Assembly (NCBI RefSeq): GCF_020510565.1
Contig: NZ_CP075189.1
Coordinates: 124,001-188,000, forward strand
Source: Ferribacterium limneticum
GTDB lineage: Bacteria; Pseudomonadota; Gammaproteobacteria; Burkholderiales; Rhodocyclaceae
Length of the DNA stretch: 64,000 bases
Reading direction: 5' to 3'
The notes below the pieces were generated by a model that worked only from the letters and a program-made list of their open reading frames with translations, was not told the origin of the DNA and did not search any database. The translations under genes were made by a program, and so were the position numbers. Of this stretch, positions 1 to 8,027 are shown in pieces (position 1 is the stretch's first letter; the number at the start of each line of letters is the position of its first letter).

Positions 1-107
1 ACTTCAGCGGCGCGCGGTGCGATTTCGGCATCGGCAAAAGCCTTCACCGCGTCACGCAGCAGGTTGATGTCTTCGCCGAGGCCAAAGTCGAGGCTGGGTA
101 TGTTCAT
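1..107 (-). CDS. ivd: isovaleryl-CoA dehydrogenase, N-terminal fragment
   Basis: Only the first 35 codons are inside the window; the gene runs off the left edge. The visible residues begin MNIPSLDFGLGEDINLLRDA and continue with an acidic/alanine helix ending in APRAAE. This is the N-terminal pattern of isovaleryl-CoA dehydrogenases, FAD enzymes of leucine catabolism that oxidise isovaleryl-CoA to 3-methylcrotonyl-CoA. A GGAGACAA-like ribosome site lies just upstream of the ATG. The adjacent LiuR-like regulator and hotdog thioesterase on the same strand support a liu locus. Another acyl-CoA dehydrogenase cannot be excluded from so short a piece. Confidence 0.7.
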   Translation of the reverse strand, partial: MNIPSLDFGLGEDINLLRDAVKAFADAEIAPRAAE

Positions 108-138
108 GGTTTGTCTCCGTTATCGATTTATTTTTGAA

Positions 139-681
139 TTACTTTTCGGTCTTGCCGTGCATGTTGTCGCCCTGCTCGGGCGACCCGTCAATATGGCTTG
201 CGCGAATACTTGAATCGCTGCGCTCGCCGCCCGCCGAGGCGGACTTCTCGCTACGCACCACGGTCATGATGGTCTGCTGCATCAGCGCACAAAGCGTTTC
301 CCGCCCGTCTTTCACAGCGAAGACTTCGGCCTGGGTGATGATCAACGTCTTGCCCGGGCGTACCACCTTGCCGCGGGCGATGAGCTTCTCGCCGTCGGCC
401 GGGGCGACCAGATTCATCTTGAATTCGACGGTGAGCACCGAGGCGGTTTCCGGCACGACGGTCATTGCCGCATAGCCGGCCGCCGAATCGGCAATCATGC
501 CGACGACGCCGCCATGGACAAAACCGTGCTGCTGCTCGACACCCGTCCAGTGCGGCAGGTGGATCTCCGTCCGGCCGTGTTCGATGACCGGCATCGTCGC
601 CTGGATCAGTTCCATGGCGTTCTGGCGGGCAAAGCTGGCGCTGACGCGCTCGGCAAAGTGGTGATCGACGATTTTGGTCAT
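139..681 (-). CDS. PaaI-type hotdog-fold thioesterase
   Basis: The 180-residue protein has the hotdog thioesterase signature QQHGFVHGGVVGMIADSAAG near residues 50-70, followed by the typical strand pattern TVEFKMNLVAPADGEKLIARGKVVRPGKT. Such enzymes hydrolyse acyl- or aryl-CoA thioesters in the cytoplasm, often to release trapped CoA during degradation of aromatic or branched-chain acids. The final ~38 residues (rich in Ser, Glu and Gly) extend beyond the usual domain and look disordered. It lies between the LiuR-like regulator and isovaleryl-CoA dehydrogenase on one strand, so it is probably part of the liu operon. The substrate is not visible from the sequence. Confidence 0.85.
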   Translation of the reverse strand: MTKIVDHHFAERVSASFARQNAMELIQATMPVIEHGRTEIHLPHWTGVEQQHGFVHGGVVGMIADSAAGYAAMTVVPETASVLTVEFKMNLVAPADGEKLIARGKVVRPGKTLIITQAEVFAVKDGRETLCALMQQTIMTVVRSEKSASAGGERSDSSIRASHIDGSPEQGDNMHGKTEK

Positions 682-700
682 AGGTGGTGATTGTATTTAC

Positions 701-718
701 GTTGACGTTAACGTCAAC
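701..718. promoter_or_regulatory. 18-bp perfect palindrome, likely LiuR operator
   Basis: GTTGACGTTAACGTCAAC is a perfect inverted repeat in the gap between the end of the MerR-type gene and the start of the thioesterase gene. MerR proteins bind such palindromes within promoters. The ACGTTAACGT centre resembles, from memory, the motif described for LiuR in proteobacteria. It therefore probably controls the thioesterase-ivd transcript read leftward. The site lies about 20-37 bp upstream of the thioesterase start codon. Confidence 0.6.
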
Positions 719-735
719 TAAAGATCAAACATTTT

Positions 736-1128
736 TTACGGGGCGTCGCGACGAGCCAGTTCCTGTTCGCACTGGCGCTCGAATTCCGAGATTTCGGCCA
801 GCATCGCCTCAATGTCCTCGCGCTGCTGTTCCAGCGCGGCACGGCGCTTTTCCATGACGCGCAGGCATTCGAGCAATTGCGGCGTTTCGTCCTCGGTCGA
901 CGCGTACATGCCGATCAGGTCTTTTATTTCGGCCAGCGACAGGCCGAGGCGCTTGCCGCGCAGGGCCATCTTGAGGCGCGCCCGGTCACGGCGGGTGAAG
1001 ACGCGCTTGCTGCCTTCGCGCTCGGGCGAGAGGATGCCCTGGTCTTCCCAGAAGCGGATGGTGCGCGGCGTGATGCCGAACTCGCGGGCGAGGTCGGAAA
1101 TGGCAAAGGTGGTGGCCGTCTGGCTCAA
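736..1128 (-). CDS. liuR: MerR-family regulator, LiuR-like
   Basis: A 130-residue MerR protein. The N-terminal winged helix has ISDLAREFGITPRTIRFWED at residues 10-29, and after RRDRARLKMALRGKRLGLSLAEIKDL comes a coiled-coil dimerisation helix rich in Glu and Arg to the C-terminus. There is no C-terminal metal-binding cysteine cluster. The RGKRLG(F/L)SLAEI stretch is typical of LiuR, which controls leucine/isovalerate degradation in beta- and gammaproteobacteria. It is transcribed toward the thioesterase and isovaleryl-CoA dehydrogenase, and the gap downstream holds an 18-bp palindrome that is a plausible operator. The LiuR assignment rests on similarity recalled from the family plus context. 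Confidence 0.8.
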   Translation of the reverse strand: MSQTATTFAISDLAREFGITPRTIRFWEDQGILSPEREGSKRVFTRRDRARLKMALRGKRLGLSLAEIKDLIGMYASTEDETPQLLECLRVMEKRRAALEQQREDIEAMLAEISEFERQCEQELARRDAP

Positions 1129-1228
1129 ATCAGTCTCCTCAAGGTGCGGCCAAGTTAAACAGATGCGAGGGGTTTTTTCAATCCGCTACCGTATGGTAAG
1201 TTGTTCGCCTTGATCTCAAGGTTTGCCC

Positions 1229-2269
1229 ATGCCCCTGCATTTTCCCCACGCCCATCCGCCGGCAGCCGGCGAACTGACCGAAGTCGCGCCCGGCGTTTTC
1301 TGGCTGCGCATGCCGCTGCCCTTCCAACTTGACCACATCAATCTCTGGCTGCTCCGTGACGGCGCCGGTTGGGTCATCGTCGATACCGGCTTTCCGGATG
1401 ATGCGGTGCGTGCGATGTGGACGCAAATTCTGGAAAAACTCGACGGCCCGGTGACGCGCCTGATCGTCACCCATTTTCATCCCGATCATCTCGGGTTGGC
1501 TACCTGGCTTATGGAAAAGACCGGGGCGCCCTTGTCGATGACGACCGGCGAGTTCCTGACGGCCCATGCGGTGTGGCACGAGGTGGCCGGGCATGGCGCG
1601 CGTTTCATGGTCGAACAGTTCCGCCAGCACGGGCTGGATGGGGAGCATCTGGCCAAGTTCGAGAAGCGTGGTTCCGGTTACCGCAAGGCTGTCCCGGCCC
1701 TGCCGGAATATTATGACCGCCTGAAGATCGGTGACATTGCCACGGTCGACGGGAAAAATTGGCAAATTTTGATAGGTCATGGTCACGCTCCGGAACATAT
1801 GGCGCTTTACTGCGTCGAACTCGGCGTGTTAATTTCGGGCGACATGCTTTTGCCGAGAATTTCGACCAATATCAGCGTTTTTGCCGCAACCCCCAAGGCT
1901 GATGCATTACGCTGGTTTCTCGAGTCATTGGACGAAATGGCTGGTGAAATTCCGGACGAAACACTGGTATTGCCTTCGCACGGGTTGCCCTTCACAGGGA
2001 TTCGGGCGCGGGTTCAGGCACTGCATTCGCACCATGAAGAACGACTGCAAGCTTTGGAAGACAGCTGTGAACTAGCGCCGCAGAGCGCAGCCGGGTTACT
2101 CGATGTGTTGTTCAATCGGGCGCTCGATACACACCAAACCATGTTCGCGATGGGTGAAGCAATTGCCCATCTGAACTACCTTGAGCAAGCTGGTCGGTTG
2201 TCATGCAGCATCGGCGCCGACGGGGTGATTCGCTATTCGCGGTTGCAGTCTAAAGCCGTTACGCACTGA
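1229..2269 (+). CDS. metallo-beta-lactamase-fold hydrolase
   Basis: A 346-residue protein of the MBL superfamily. It shows VIVDTGFPDD then the zinc-binding motif THFHPDH at about residue 90, a later GHGHAPEHM histidine, ISGDMLLP with the bridging Asp, and a C-terminal HGLPF histidine. A C-terminal extension (~80 residues, with a LLDVLF winged-helix-like segment) resembles the LACTB2/hydroxyacylglutathione hydrolase-like branch with an added helical domain. The ATG at 1229 is preferred to a TTG two codons upstream. The protein is cytoplasmic with unknown substrate. A copy of the dispersed repeat lies inside it and encodes ATVDGKN, in a surface-type region before the GHGHAPEH motif. Confidence 0.8.
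   Translation: MPLHFPHAHPPAAGELTEVAPGVFWLRMPLPFQLDHINLWLLRDGAGWVIVDTGFPDDAVRAMWTQILEKLDGPVTRLIVTHFHPDHLGLATWLMEKTGAPLSMTTGEFLTAHAVWHEVAGHGARFMVEQFRQHGLDGEHLAKFEKRGSGYRKAVPALPEYYDRLKIGDIATVDGKNWQILIGHGHAPEHMALYCVELGVLISGDMLLPRISTNISVFAATPKADALRWFLESLDEMAGEIPDETLVLPSHGLPFTGIRARVQALHSHHEERLQALEDSCELAPQSAAGLLDVLFNRALDTHQTMFAMGEAIAHLNYLEQAGRLSCSIGADGVIRYSRLQSKAVTH
1739..1773 (-). repeat. dispersed GTTGACCG repeat, copy 1 (in MBL gene)
   Basis: Here the core reads CCACGGTCGACGGGAAAAA on the plus strand, followed by the A/T tract GGCAAATTTTGAT. It is in frame in the MBL hydrolase (ATVDGKN). It deviates from the consensus at two core bases (CGAC for CAAC, GGG for CGG). Confidence 0.6.
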
Positions 2270-2285
2270 CAGAGGGAGTTTCAAG

Positions 2286-4121
2286 ATGTCGCAGCAAACC
2301 GAAAACCAGGGTATGAACCTGCCGAACCCGGCCGAAATGGCCAAGACCTACGCCGAAGTCGCCCAGCGCGCCTCGCGCCTGATTACCCAGTTCATGGAAA
2401 AGAAGGCCAAGGACGGCGTCAATGCCCCGTCCGACGAGCTTGGCGTGGCTAAAGCCTTCATGGATCTGTCTTCCCGTCTGCTGGCCAATCCGTACAAGAT
2501 GGCCCAGACCCAGATGAACATGATGTGGGACTACTTCTCGCTGTGGCAAAACACCAGCATGAAGATGATGGGCATGCCGGGCAGCCACCCGGTGGCCGCA
2601 CCCAAGAAGGGTGACAACCGCTTCAAGGACGAAGAGTGGGAAGAACATTTCATGTTCGACTTCGTCAAGCAGTCCTATCTGATCACGGCCCGTCACCTGC
2701 ACGATACCGTCGCCGGCACCGAAGGTCTGGACGAAGCGACCCAGCAAAAGGTCAACTTCTTCACCCGTCAGTACATCGATGCGCTGTCGCCGTCCAACTT
2801 CGCCATGACCAATCCGGAAGTCTTCCGCGAAACCGTCAAGAGCAATGGCCAGAACCTGATCAAGGGCCTCAACAACCTGCTGCACGACGTCGAATCCGGT
2901 GATGGCCAGCTGCGTATCCGGATGACCGACACCTCGGCCTTCGAAATGGGCAAGAACGTTGCCACGACGCCGGGCAAGGTGGTTTTCCAGAACGAACTGT
3001 TCCAGCTTATTCAGTACAACCCGAGCACCCCGGAACAGAACAAGAAGCCCTTCCTGATCGTTCCGCCGTGGATCAACAAGTACTACATCCTCGACCTGCG
3101 CGAGAAGAACTCGCTGGTCAAGTGGGCAACCGACCAGGGCCACACCACCTTCATCATGTCGTGGATCAACCCGGACGAGAAGCTGGCTGCCAAGTCCTTC
3201 GAAAACTACCTGCTCGAAGGTTCGCTCGAAGCGATCAACCAGGTTTGTGCCCATACCGGCGAAAACAGCGTCAATCTGGCCGGCTACTGCCTGGGCGGCA
3301 CGCTGACCATGACCACGCTGGCCTACATGGCCGCCAAGAAGGACAAGCGCGCCAACTCGGCCACCTTCTTCACGACCATGCTCGATTTCTCCGAGCCGGG
3401 CGAACTGGGCATCTTCCTCGACGAAGGTGCGGTTGAAGGCCTCGAAAAGCGCATGGCCGAAAAGGGCTTCCTCGAAGGTTCCGAAATGGCCGGCACCTTC
3501 AACATGCTGCGTGCCAACGACCTGATCTGGTCCTTCGTGGTCAACAACTACCTGATGGGCAAGGATCCGTTCCCCTTCGACCTGCTCTACTGGAACTCCG
3601 ATTCGACCCGCATGCCGGCCGCCATGCACAGTTTTTACCTGCGCAACATGTACCTGGCCAACCTGCTCAAGGAACCGGGTGGCGTCACGCTGGGCGGCGT
3701 CAAGATCGACATTTCCAAGGTCAAGACCCCGTGCTACTTCATCTCGACCATCGAAGACCACATCGCACCGTGGAAGAGCACCTACATGGGCGCTCGCCTG
3801 CCGTCCGGCAACACCAAGTTCGTGCTCGGTGGCTCGGGCCATATCGCCGGCATCGTCAATCCGCCGGTCGCCAACAAGTACGGTTTCTGGACCAATGACG
3901 CGACCGACGGCGATCTGCCGGAAAGCCCGGAAGACTTCCTGGCCGGTGCAACGCAGAACGCCGGTTCGTGGTGGACGCACTGGAACCAGTGGGTTACCGC
4001 CCTGCCGGGTGGCGATGCCAAGGTCAAGGCACGCAAGCCGGAAGACGGCGCCCTCAAGGTCATTGAGGATGCACCGGGTTCCTACGTCAAGTTCCGTCTT
4101 GATACCCAGAAGAAAAGCTGA
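2286..4121 (+). CDS. phaC: class I poly(3-hydroxyalkanoate) synthase
   Basis: The 611-residue protein polymerises (R)-3-hydroxyacyl-CoA into polyhydroxyalkanoate on the granule surface. It has the lipase-like box AGYCLGGT with nucleophile Cys335. Asp491 in STIEDHIAPW and His519 in GGSGHIAGIVNPP complete the triad. WINKYYILDLREKNSLVKW and WNSDSTRMPAAMHSFYLRNMY are conserved in class I PhaC. The length matches class I enzymes, which act without PhaE or PhaR subunits. A GAGGGAG ribosome site precedes the ATG, and a strong terminator follows 25 bp after the stop, so this is probably a monocistronic gene. phaA and phaB are not in the window. Confidence 0.97.
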   Translation: MSQQTENQGMNLPNPAEMAKTYAEVAQRASRLITQFMEKKAKDGVNAPSDELGVAKAFMDLSSRLLANPYKMAQTQMNMMWDYFSLWQNTSMKMMGMPGSHPVAAPKKGDNRFKDEEWEEHFMFDFVKQSYLITARHLHDTVAGTEGLDEATQQKVNFFTRQYIDALSPSNFAMTNPEVFRETVKSNGQNLIKGLNNLLHDVESGDGQLRIRMTDTSAFEMGKNVATTPGKVVFQNELFQLIQYNPSTPEQNKKPFLIVPPWINKYYILDLREKNSLVKWATDQGHTTFIMSWINPDEKLAAKSFENYLLEGSLEAINQVCAHTGENSVNLAGYCLGGTLTMTTLAYMAAKKDKRANSATFFTTMLDFSEPGELGIFLDEGAVEGLEKRMAEKGFLEGSEMAGTFNMLRANDLIWSFVVNNYLMGKDPFPFDLLYWNSDSTRMPAAMHSFYLRNMYLANLLKEPGGVTLGGVKIDISKVKTPCYFISTIEDHIAPWKSTYMGARLPSGNTKFVLGGSGHIAGIVNPPVANKYGFWTNDATDGDLPESPEDFLAGATQNAGSWWTHWNQWVTALPGGDAKVKARKPEDGALKVIEDAPGSYVKFRLDTQKKS

Positions 4122-4145
4122 GGGCGGTCTCGCCTGAAGAACCGG

Positions 4146-4171
4146 ACGGGAGGCTGCGGCCTCCCGTTTTT
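4146..4171 (+). terminator. intrinsic terminator of phaC
   Basis: A perfect 9-bp stem ACGGGAGGC / GCCTCCCGT with a TGCG loop is followed by a T run, 25 bp past the phaC stop. Confidence 0.9.
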
Positions 4172-4232
4172 ATTGGGCGAACCATGCTTGTTCCGGCCTG
4201 TCTTATAAACACAGACCGCGAGGAGGCCCATC

Positions 4233-4511
4233 ATGTTCGATTCTCCCGTCGTATCCGTTCACATTCCGCAGGCGCTGCGCAGTTTTGCCGGCGGCCAGCA
4301 TGAAATCATGGCCAGCGGCGACACCGTGGGCGAAGTGCTTGAAGCCGTGGGGCATGAGTACCCGGCCATTCGTTCGCATCTGATGTCGGCGGAAGGGGAT
4401 TTGCAGGCCGGCGTCGCCGTCTTTCTCGGGCCGCGCAGCATTCGTGAAATGCAGGGCTTGGCGACCCCCATCGAACTGGCTGAAACGCTCAGTATCGTGC
4501 CGATTGCCTGA
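4233..4511 (+). CDS. MoaD/ThiS-like beta-grasp protein lacking the C-terminal GG
   Basis: A 92-residue ubiquitin-like protein. VSVHIPQALRSFAGG, then a TVGEVLEAVGHEYP helix, and C-terminal ETLSIVPIA match the MoaD/ThiS fold. Functional sulfur carriers end in a Gly-Gly that is adenylated and thiocarboxylated; this one ends in VPIA. None of the three forward frames downstream restores a GG tail, so a simple frameshift does not explain it. It may be a non-catalytic relative, a protein needing no activation, or a truncated copy. It has its own ribosome site (GAGGAGG), is flanked by the phaC terminator and a dispersed-repeat copy 9 bp after its stop, and is convergent with ubiT. Confidence 0.75.
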   Translation: MFDSPVVSVHIPQALRSFAGGQHEIMASGDTVGEVLEAVGHEYPAIRSHLMSAEGDLQAGVAVFLGPRSIREMQGLATPIELAETLSIVPIA

Positions 4512-4520
4512 TTTCAGCAG

Positions 4521-4562
4521 ATTTCAATTTTGGCCGGAATTTTCGGTTGACCGTGGGAATGC
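4521..4562 (+). repeat. dispersed GTTGACCG repeat, copy 2 (intergenic)
   Basis: One of the best copies: a TTTCAATTTTGGCC arm, then GGAATTTTC, then the core CGGTTGACCGTGGGAAT. It lies between two converging gene ends (MoaD-like stop at 4511 and ubiT stop at 4585), and so is free of coding constraint. It is therefore useful for defining the consensus. Confidence 0.85.
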
Positions 4563-4584
4563 GGTCGGACCGGATAACGCTCGC

Positions 4585-5040
4585 CTAGTGACGGAAAACC
4601 GGCAGCCTGGCTGAAAATTTCGGCCATTCCACCGCGTCGAGCATGTTCTTGACGATCAGGCCAAGCTCGGTGTCGCCAGTGATTTCCAGTTCACGGTTGA
4701 AAAACAGCGTGTCCGGATCTTCTTGGCGCGAAAGCAATTGGAGGTAGGCCGACAGATTGGCGGCAAAGGCCAGATCGGGTTCCCGCTGCGGCTTGAAGAC
4801 CGGCCGGAACAGGCCGTTGACGTAGGTATATGAAGCCTCGCCGCCGGTATCGAGGATACGGATGCGGAACAGTTTGTCTTCGAGCAGGGCCAGTTCGCTT
4901 TCCGGCAGCAGTTTCATTTTCAGTGCGGCGTTGAGGCCGGCGACCAGCACCAGCGCGTGCGGCCATTGCGGCAGCTTCTGGCCAAGGTTGGCGACGAAGG
5001 TGGGCAAGCGGAATTTGGGGATGGTGAAGCTGCCGTTCAT
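4585..5040 (-). CDS. ubiT: SCP2-domain lipid-binding factor of O2-independent ubiquinone synthesis
   Basis: A 151-residue single SCP2/sterol-carrier domain protein resembling E. coli YhbT (UbiT), with ALVLVAGLNAALK near the start and TGDTELGLIVKNMLDAV near the C-terminus. UbiT binds isoprenoid quinone intermediates and works with UbiU and UbiV in ubiquinone synthesis without oxygen. It starts 3 bp after the ubiV stop, and is the last gene of a ubiU-ubiV-ubiT transcript. The gene order and tight spacing make the assignment firm. Confidence 0.88.
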   Translation of the reverse strand: MNGSFTIPKFRLPTFVANLGQKLPQWPHALVLVAGLNAALKMKLLPESELALLEDKLFRIRILDTGGEASYTYVNGLFRPVFKPQREPDLAFAANLSAYLQLLSRQEDPDTLFFNRELEITGDTELGLIVKNMLDAVEWPKFSARLPVFRH

Positions 5041-5042
5041 GA

Positions 5043-5945
5043 TCAGACTCCGAGTTGTGCCAAGGCTTGCGTGTGATGCTGGACTATACCCGCATCGCCG
5101 AACCAGTAGCCATCGACCAGTCCGCTGCTGTTCCAGTCCCGACTAGCGACATTCACCGGCTCGCTGCGTCGCGCGGCATCGAAGGCGGCGATGATGGCGT
5201 TGATGTGGTCCTTCTGCGGGCTGATGCGGACGATGTCGATGCCCATTTTCAGCATGTCCGGGATTTCGTGCAGCAGGTTGTAGCTCTGCGCCGACATCGT
5301 CTGGATGCCGTTGATGCAGAGGAAATCCTGGCCTTCGCGCGTCTTCAGGGTCAGGCCCTCGGCGTGGTCGAGGCACTTGAACTGGCAGTCGTCCTTGTTC
5401 AGATCATAGTGGCGGGCCGTGAAGCAGCGGGCCGAAAAGGCCAGCGGGATCTTGCCGAAGGCGAAGACCTCGGTTTCGACGCCGGCCGGCTTGCTGGCGT
5501 GCAGGGTTTCGATCATCGCCCGCGTGCCTTCGAGCGGCGGCACCCAGCGCTTGAGGCCGTGGCGGGCAAAGGTGGCGAGCGTCGTCTCGTTGTAGATGTT
5601 GAGGTGCGGGCCGGCGACGAAATCCTGACCGTGCACGAGGTTGACCGCACCGAGGTCGTTGGCTTCGAGCATGCAGCCCGAGTCGTCCACCAGCCGGCGC
5701 AGCGCCTTGAGATCGCTTTCCGATTCGAGCAGGGCCTGGGCCGAGACGACGACCTGTTTGCCGGCATCGGTCAGGTCGCGGGCCAGGCCGATCCAGTCGG
5801 TGGTGCGCAACTGCTGGCGGCGCGAGCAGACGACTTCGCCGACGTAGATGATGTCGAGGGCCGGGTTCTGTGCCATTTCGGCGTAGAACTCCATGACCTC
5901 GGCCTTGGGCCAGAAATAGAGCAGGGGTCCGAGCGAGAGTTTCAT
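5043..5945 (-). CDS. ubiV: U32-family O2-independent ubiquinone hydroxylase subunit UbiV
   Basis: A 300-residue peptidase-U32-like protein. It has the UbiV start [20 protein letters not shown], an early Cys in GEVVCSRR, and the cysteine cluster [20 protein letters not shown] that with the early Cys ligates a 4Fe-4S cluster in E. coli UbiV. UbiU and UbiV form a heterodimer that hydroxylates ubiquinone precursors using prephenate instead of O2. The ATG at 5945, 13 bp after the ubiU stop, gives the family-normal length; the longer upstream frame only reads through ubiU out of frame. Confidence 0.93.
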   Translation of the reverse strand: MKLSLGPLLYFWPKAEVMEFYAEMAQNPALDIIYVGEVVCSRRQQLRTTDWIGLARDLTDAGKQVVVSAQALLESESDLKALRRLVDDSGCMLEANDLGAVNLVHGQDFVAGPHLNIYNETTLATFARHGLKRWVPPLEGTRAMIETLHASKPAGVETEVFAFGKIPLAFSARCFTARHYDLNKDDCQFKCLDHAEGLTLKTREGQDFLCINGIQTMSAQSYNLLHEIPDMLKMGIDIVRISPQKDHINAIIAAFDAARRSEPVNVASRDWNSSGLVDGYWFGDAGIVQHHTQALAQLGV

Positions 5946-5958
5946 GCTGCGTTGTCCT

Positions 5959-6975
5959 TCAGCGCCATGGCCGGTTGTAGGCGCCGAGCGTTGCCTGGCT
6001 GCCTTCGGAAACTTTGGAAAGCTCCGCCTGCCAGGCCGGTTTGACGTGGAAGCGCTCGCTGCCGTCGCGCAGCGAATCGAGCGCGGCGCGCAGCGTGCGG
6101 GTGACCTGCGCGACGTAGGTCGGGCTGCGCTGGCGGCCTTCGACCTTGATGGCGCGGACGCCGATCTTGATGATGTCGGGCAGGATTTCCAGTACGTTGA
6201 GGCTGGTCGGCTCTTCGAGCGCGTAATAGGTTTCGCCCTGGACCTCGAAGCGGCCTTTGCACAGCGTCGGGTAGCCGGCCGGCTCGTCATCGCCGAAACG
6301 GTCGATGAGCACGCCGTTGAGGCGGGTTTCCATGGCTCCCGGTTTCTTGTCCCATTTGACGTATTTGGCCGGCGAGCAGGCGCCGACGGTGTTCGGCGAT
6401 TCGCCGCAGGCATACGAGGATAGCCAGCAGCGCCCTTCGTTCATGACGCACAGGCTGCCGAAGCCGAAGACTTCGATTTCGACCGGGGTGTTCTTGATGA
6501 CGTTCTCGACCTGGGCCAGGGTCAGCACGCGCGGCAGCACGGCGCGGCGGATGCCGAATTCGCGCTGGCAGAAATTGATCGCTTCGTAGCTCGTCGCCGA
6601 ACCCTGTACCGACAGATGCAGGCGCTGGCGCGGGTGGCGGTTGCGGGCATAGTCGAGCAGCCCGATGTCGGCCAGGATGATGGCATCGACACCCTGGTCG
6701 ACGGCGGCATCGACGGCTTTTTGCCAGTCGGCGACGCGTCCCGCCTGCGGGAAGGTGTTGATCGCCAGCAGCACTTCGCGACCTTTGGCATGGGCGTAGC
6801 GAATGCCGTCGGCCATGGTCTTGGCGTCAAAATTGAGGCCGGCGAAGTTGCGGGCGTTGGTGTCGTTCTTGAAGCCGAGATAGACGGCATCGGCGCCGTT
6901 GTCGACGGCAGCCTTGAGGGCCGGCAGGCTGCCGGCCGGACAAACGAGATCGGGCAGGGAGGTCATGGCAGACAT
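5959..6975 (-). CDS. ubiU: U32-family O2-independent ubiquinone hydroxylase subunit UbiU
   Basis: About 338 residues. [20 protein letters not shown] and [14 protein letters not shown] are the UbiU N-terminal signature. The cluster cysteines are visible in [16 protein letters not shown] and TLCKGRF. It partners with UbiV (next gene) in oxygen-independent hydroxylation of the ubiquinone ring. The start is MSAMTS (6975) or three codons later (6966). First gene of the operon; a near-consensus FNR/ANR box lies 47-60 bp upstream, fitting induction when oxygen is scarce. Confidence 0.93.
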   Translation of the reverse strand: MSAMTSLPDLVCPAGSLPALKAAVDNGADAVYLGFKNDTNARNFAGLNFDAKTMADGIRYAHAKGREVLLAINTFPQAGRVADWQKAVDAAVDQGVDAIILADIGLLDYARNRHPRQRLHLSVQGSATSYEAINFCQREFGIRRAVLPRVLTLAQVENVIKNTPVEIEVFGFGSLCVMNEGRCWLSSYACGESPNTVGACSPAKYVKWDKKPGAMETRLNGVLIDRFGDDEPAGYPTLCKGRFEVQGETYYALEEPTSLNVLEILPDIIKIGVRAIKVEGRQRSPTYVAQVTRTLRAALDSLRDGSERFHVKPAWQAELSKVSEGSQATLGAYNRPWR

Positions 6976-7021
6976 CCGGAATATCAAGCGCGCGAGTATA
7001 GCCAGCGTAGCCGGAACGCCA

Positions 7022-7035
7022 TTGATCCTGGTCAA
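7022..7035. promoter_or_regulatory. FNR/ANR-type box upstream of ubiUVT
   Basis: TTGATCCTGGTCAA matches the TTGAT-N4-ATCAA consensus at 9 of 10 specified bases. It is 46 bp upstream of the ubiU start, with an orientation-neutral symmetry, and about 95 bp upstream of the divergent receiver-ATPase gene. The known Fnr control of ubiUVT in E. coli makes it credible. Confidence 0.65.
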
Positions 7036-7130
7036 AGGGACGCCTCGTGCTAGGATCTTGCTTCGCCGGCGACCGGCTCGCCGGGGAAGCCTGCATCGTT
7101 TATCCGCCGCAAAAAAGGAAGACAGGACTC

Positions 7131-8027
7131 ATGGATAAGGAGCGTGTTCTCGTCGTCGATGATGAAGAGTTGAACCTGTTCATCATCGAAGAGTTTCTCG
7201 AGCAGCAAGAGATTGCGCTCGAGATGCACAGCGATCCGCTGGCGGCGTGGGCCAGCCTGATCGCGCCGGAGAGCAATTTTTCGCTGGTCATTCTCGACCG
7301 CATGATGCCCGAACTGGATGGCATGGAATTCCTGCGGCGGATGAAGCGCGAAGCGCGCTTTGCCGATATTCCGGTCATCATGCAGACGGCGGCGTCATCT
7401 CCCGATCAGGTTCGGGAAGGCCTCGAAGCGGGCGCCTACTACTACCTGACCAAACCTTACGAGCCGGAAGCGCTGATTTCCATTGTCCGGGTGGCCATGG
7501 AGGAGCGTCGGGCGCGCAGTCAGTTGCGCAGTCGGGCGGCCCGCCTGGAAGAGGCGCAAAAGCTCATTCGTACGGTCGAATACCGTTTCGTGACATTGGA
7601 CGACATCACCAGCCTCGTTCCTGTGCTGGCTGCCATGTGCGCGGCACCTGACATGGTGGCGCCCGGGCTTTCGGACCTCATGGTCAATGCCGTCGAACAC
7701 GGCAACCTGGGGGTGAGCTACCAGGAGAAATCGCTGCTCAAGTGGGAAGGCGACTGGGAGGCGGAAATCCATCGTCGACTCGCCTTGCCGCAGTTTCGTG
7801 AGCGCTTTGCGACGATTCGACTGGAGCGCACAGCCGAGTCGGTGGTGTTTACGATTACCGATCAGGGCCACGGTTTCGAGTGGGACAAGTTCCTGACTTT
7901 CGATCCGTCGCGGGCTTTCGACCCGAACGGGCGGGGCATCGCGATGGCCCGGATGATGAGTTTCTCCAGCCTCGAATATCAGGGCTGCGGCAACGTGGTC
8001 GTGGCCACGACGCTAACTGAGCGTTAG
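7131..8027 (+). CDS. response regulator fused to an RsbW-like ATPase domain
   Basis: 298 residues. The N-terminal receiver domain (about 1-120) has acidic DDEE, phospho-acceptor Asp in VILDRMMPELDG and Lys in LTKPYEPE. A short coiled linker follows. From ~160 the C-terminal part is a GHKL ATPase of the anti-sigma/RsbW type, with N-box DLMVNAVEHGN, G1 DQGHGFEW and G2 PNGRGIAMARMM. There is no histidine phospho-acceptor domain. It is likely an output ATPase (kinase or anti-sigma) gated by receiver phosphorylation. The ATG at 7131 has an AGGAAGACAGGA leader; upstream in-frame sequence is not receiver-like. It ends overlapping rlpA by 4 bp tail to tail. Confidence 0.85.
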   Translation: MDKERVLVVDDEELNLFIIEEFLEQQEIALEMHSDPLAAWASLIAPESNFSLVILDRMMPELDGMEFLRRMKREARFADIPVIMQTAASSPDQVREGLEAGAYYYLTKPYEPEALISIVRVAMEERRARSQLRSRAARLEEAQKLIRTVEYRFVTLDDITSLVPVLAAMCAAPDMVAPGLSDLMVNAVEHGNLGVSYQEKSLLKWEGDWEAEIHRRLALPQFRERFATIRLERTAESVVFTITDQGHGFEWDKFLTFDPSRAFDPNGRGIAMARMMSFSSLEYQGCGNVVVATTLTER

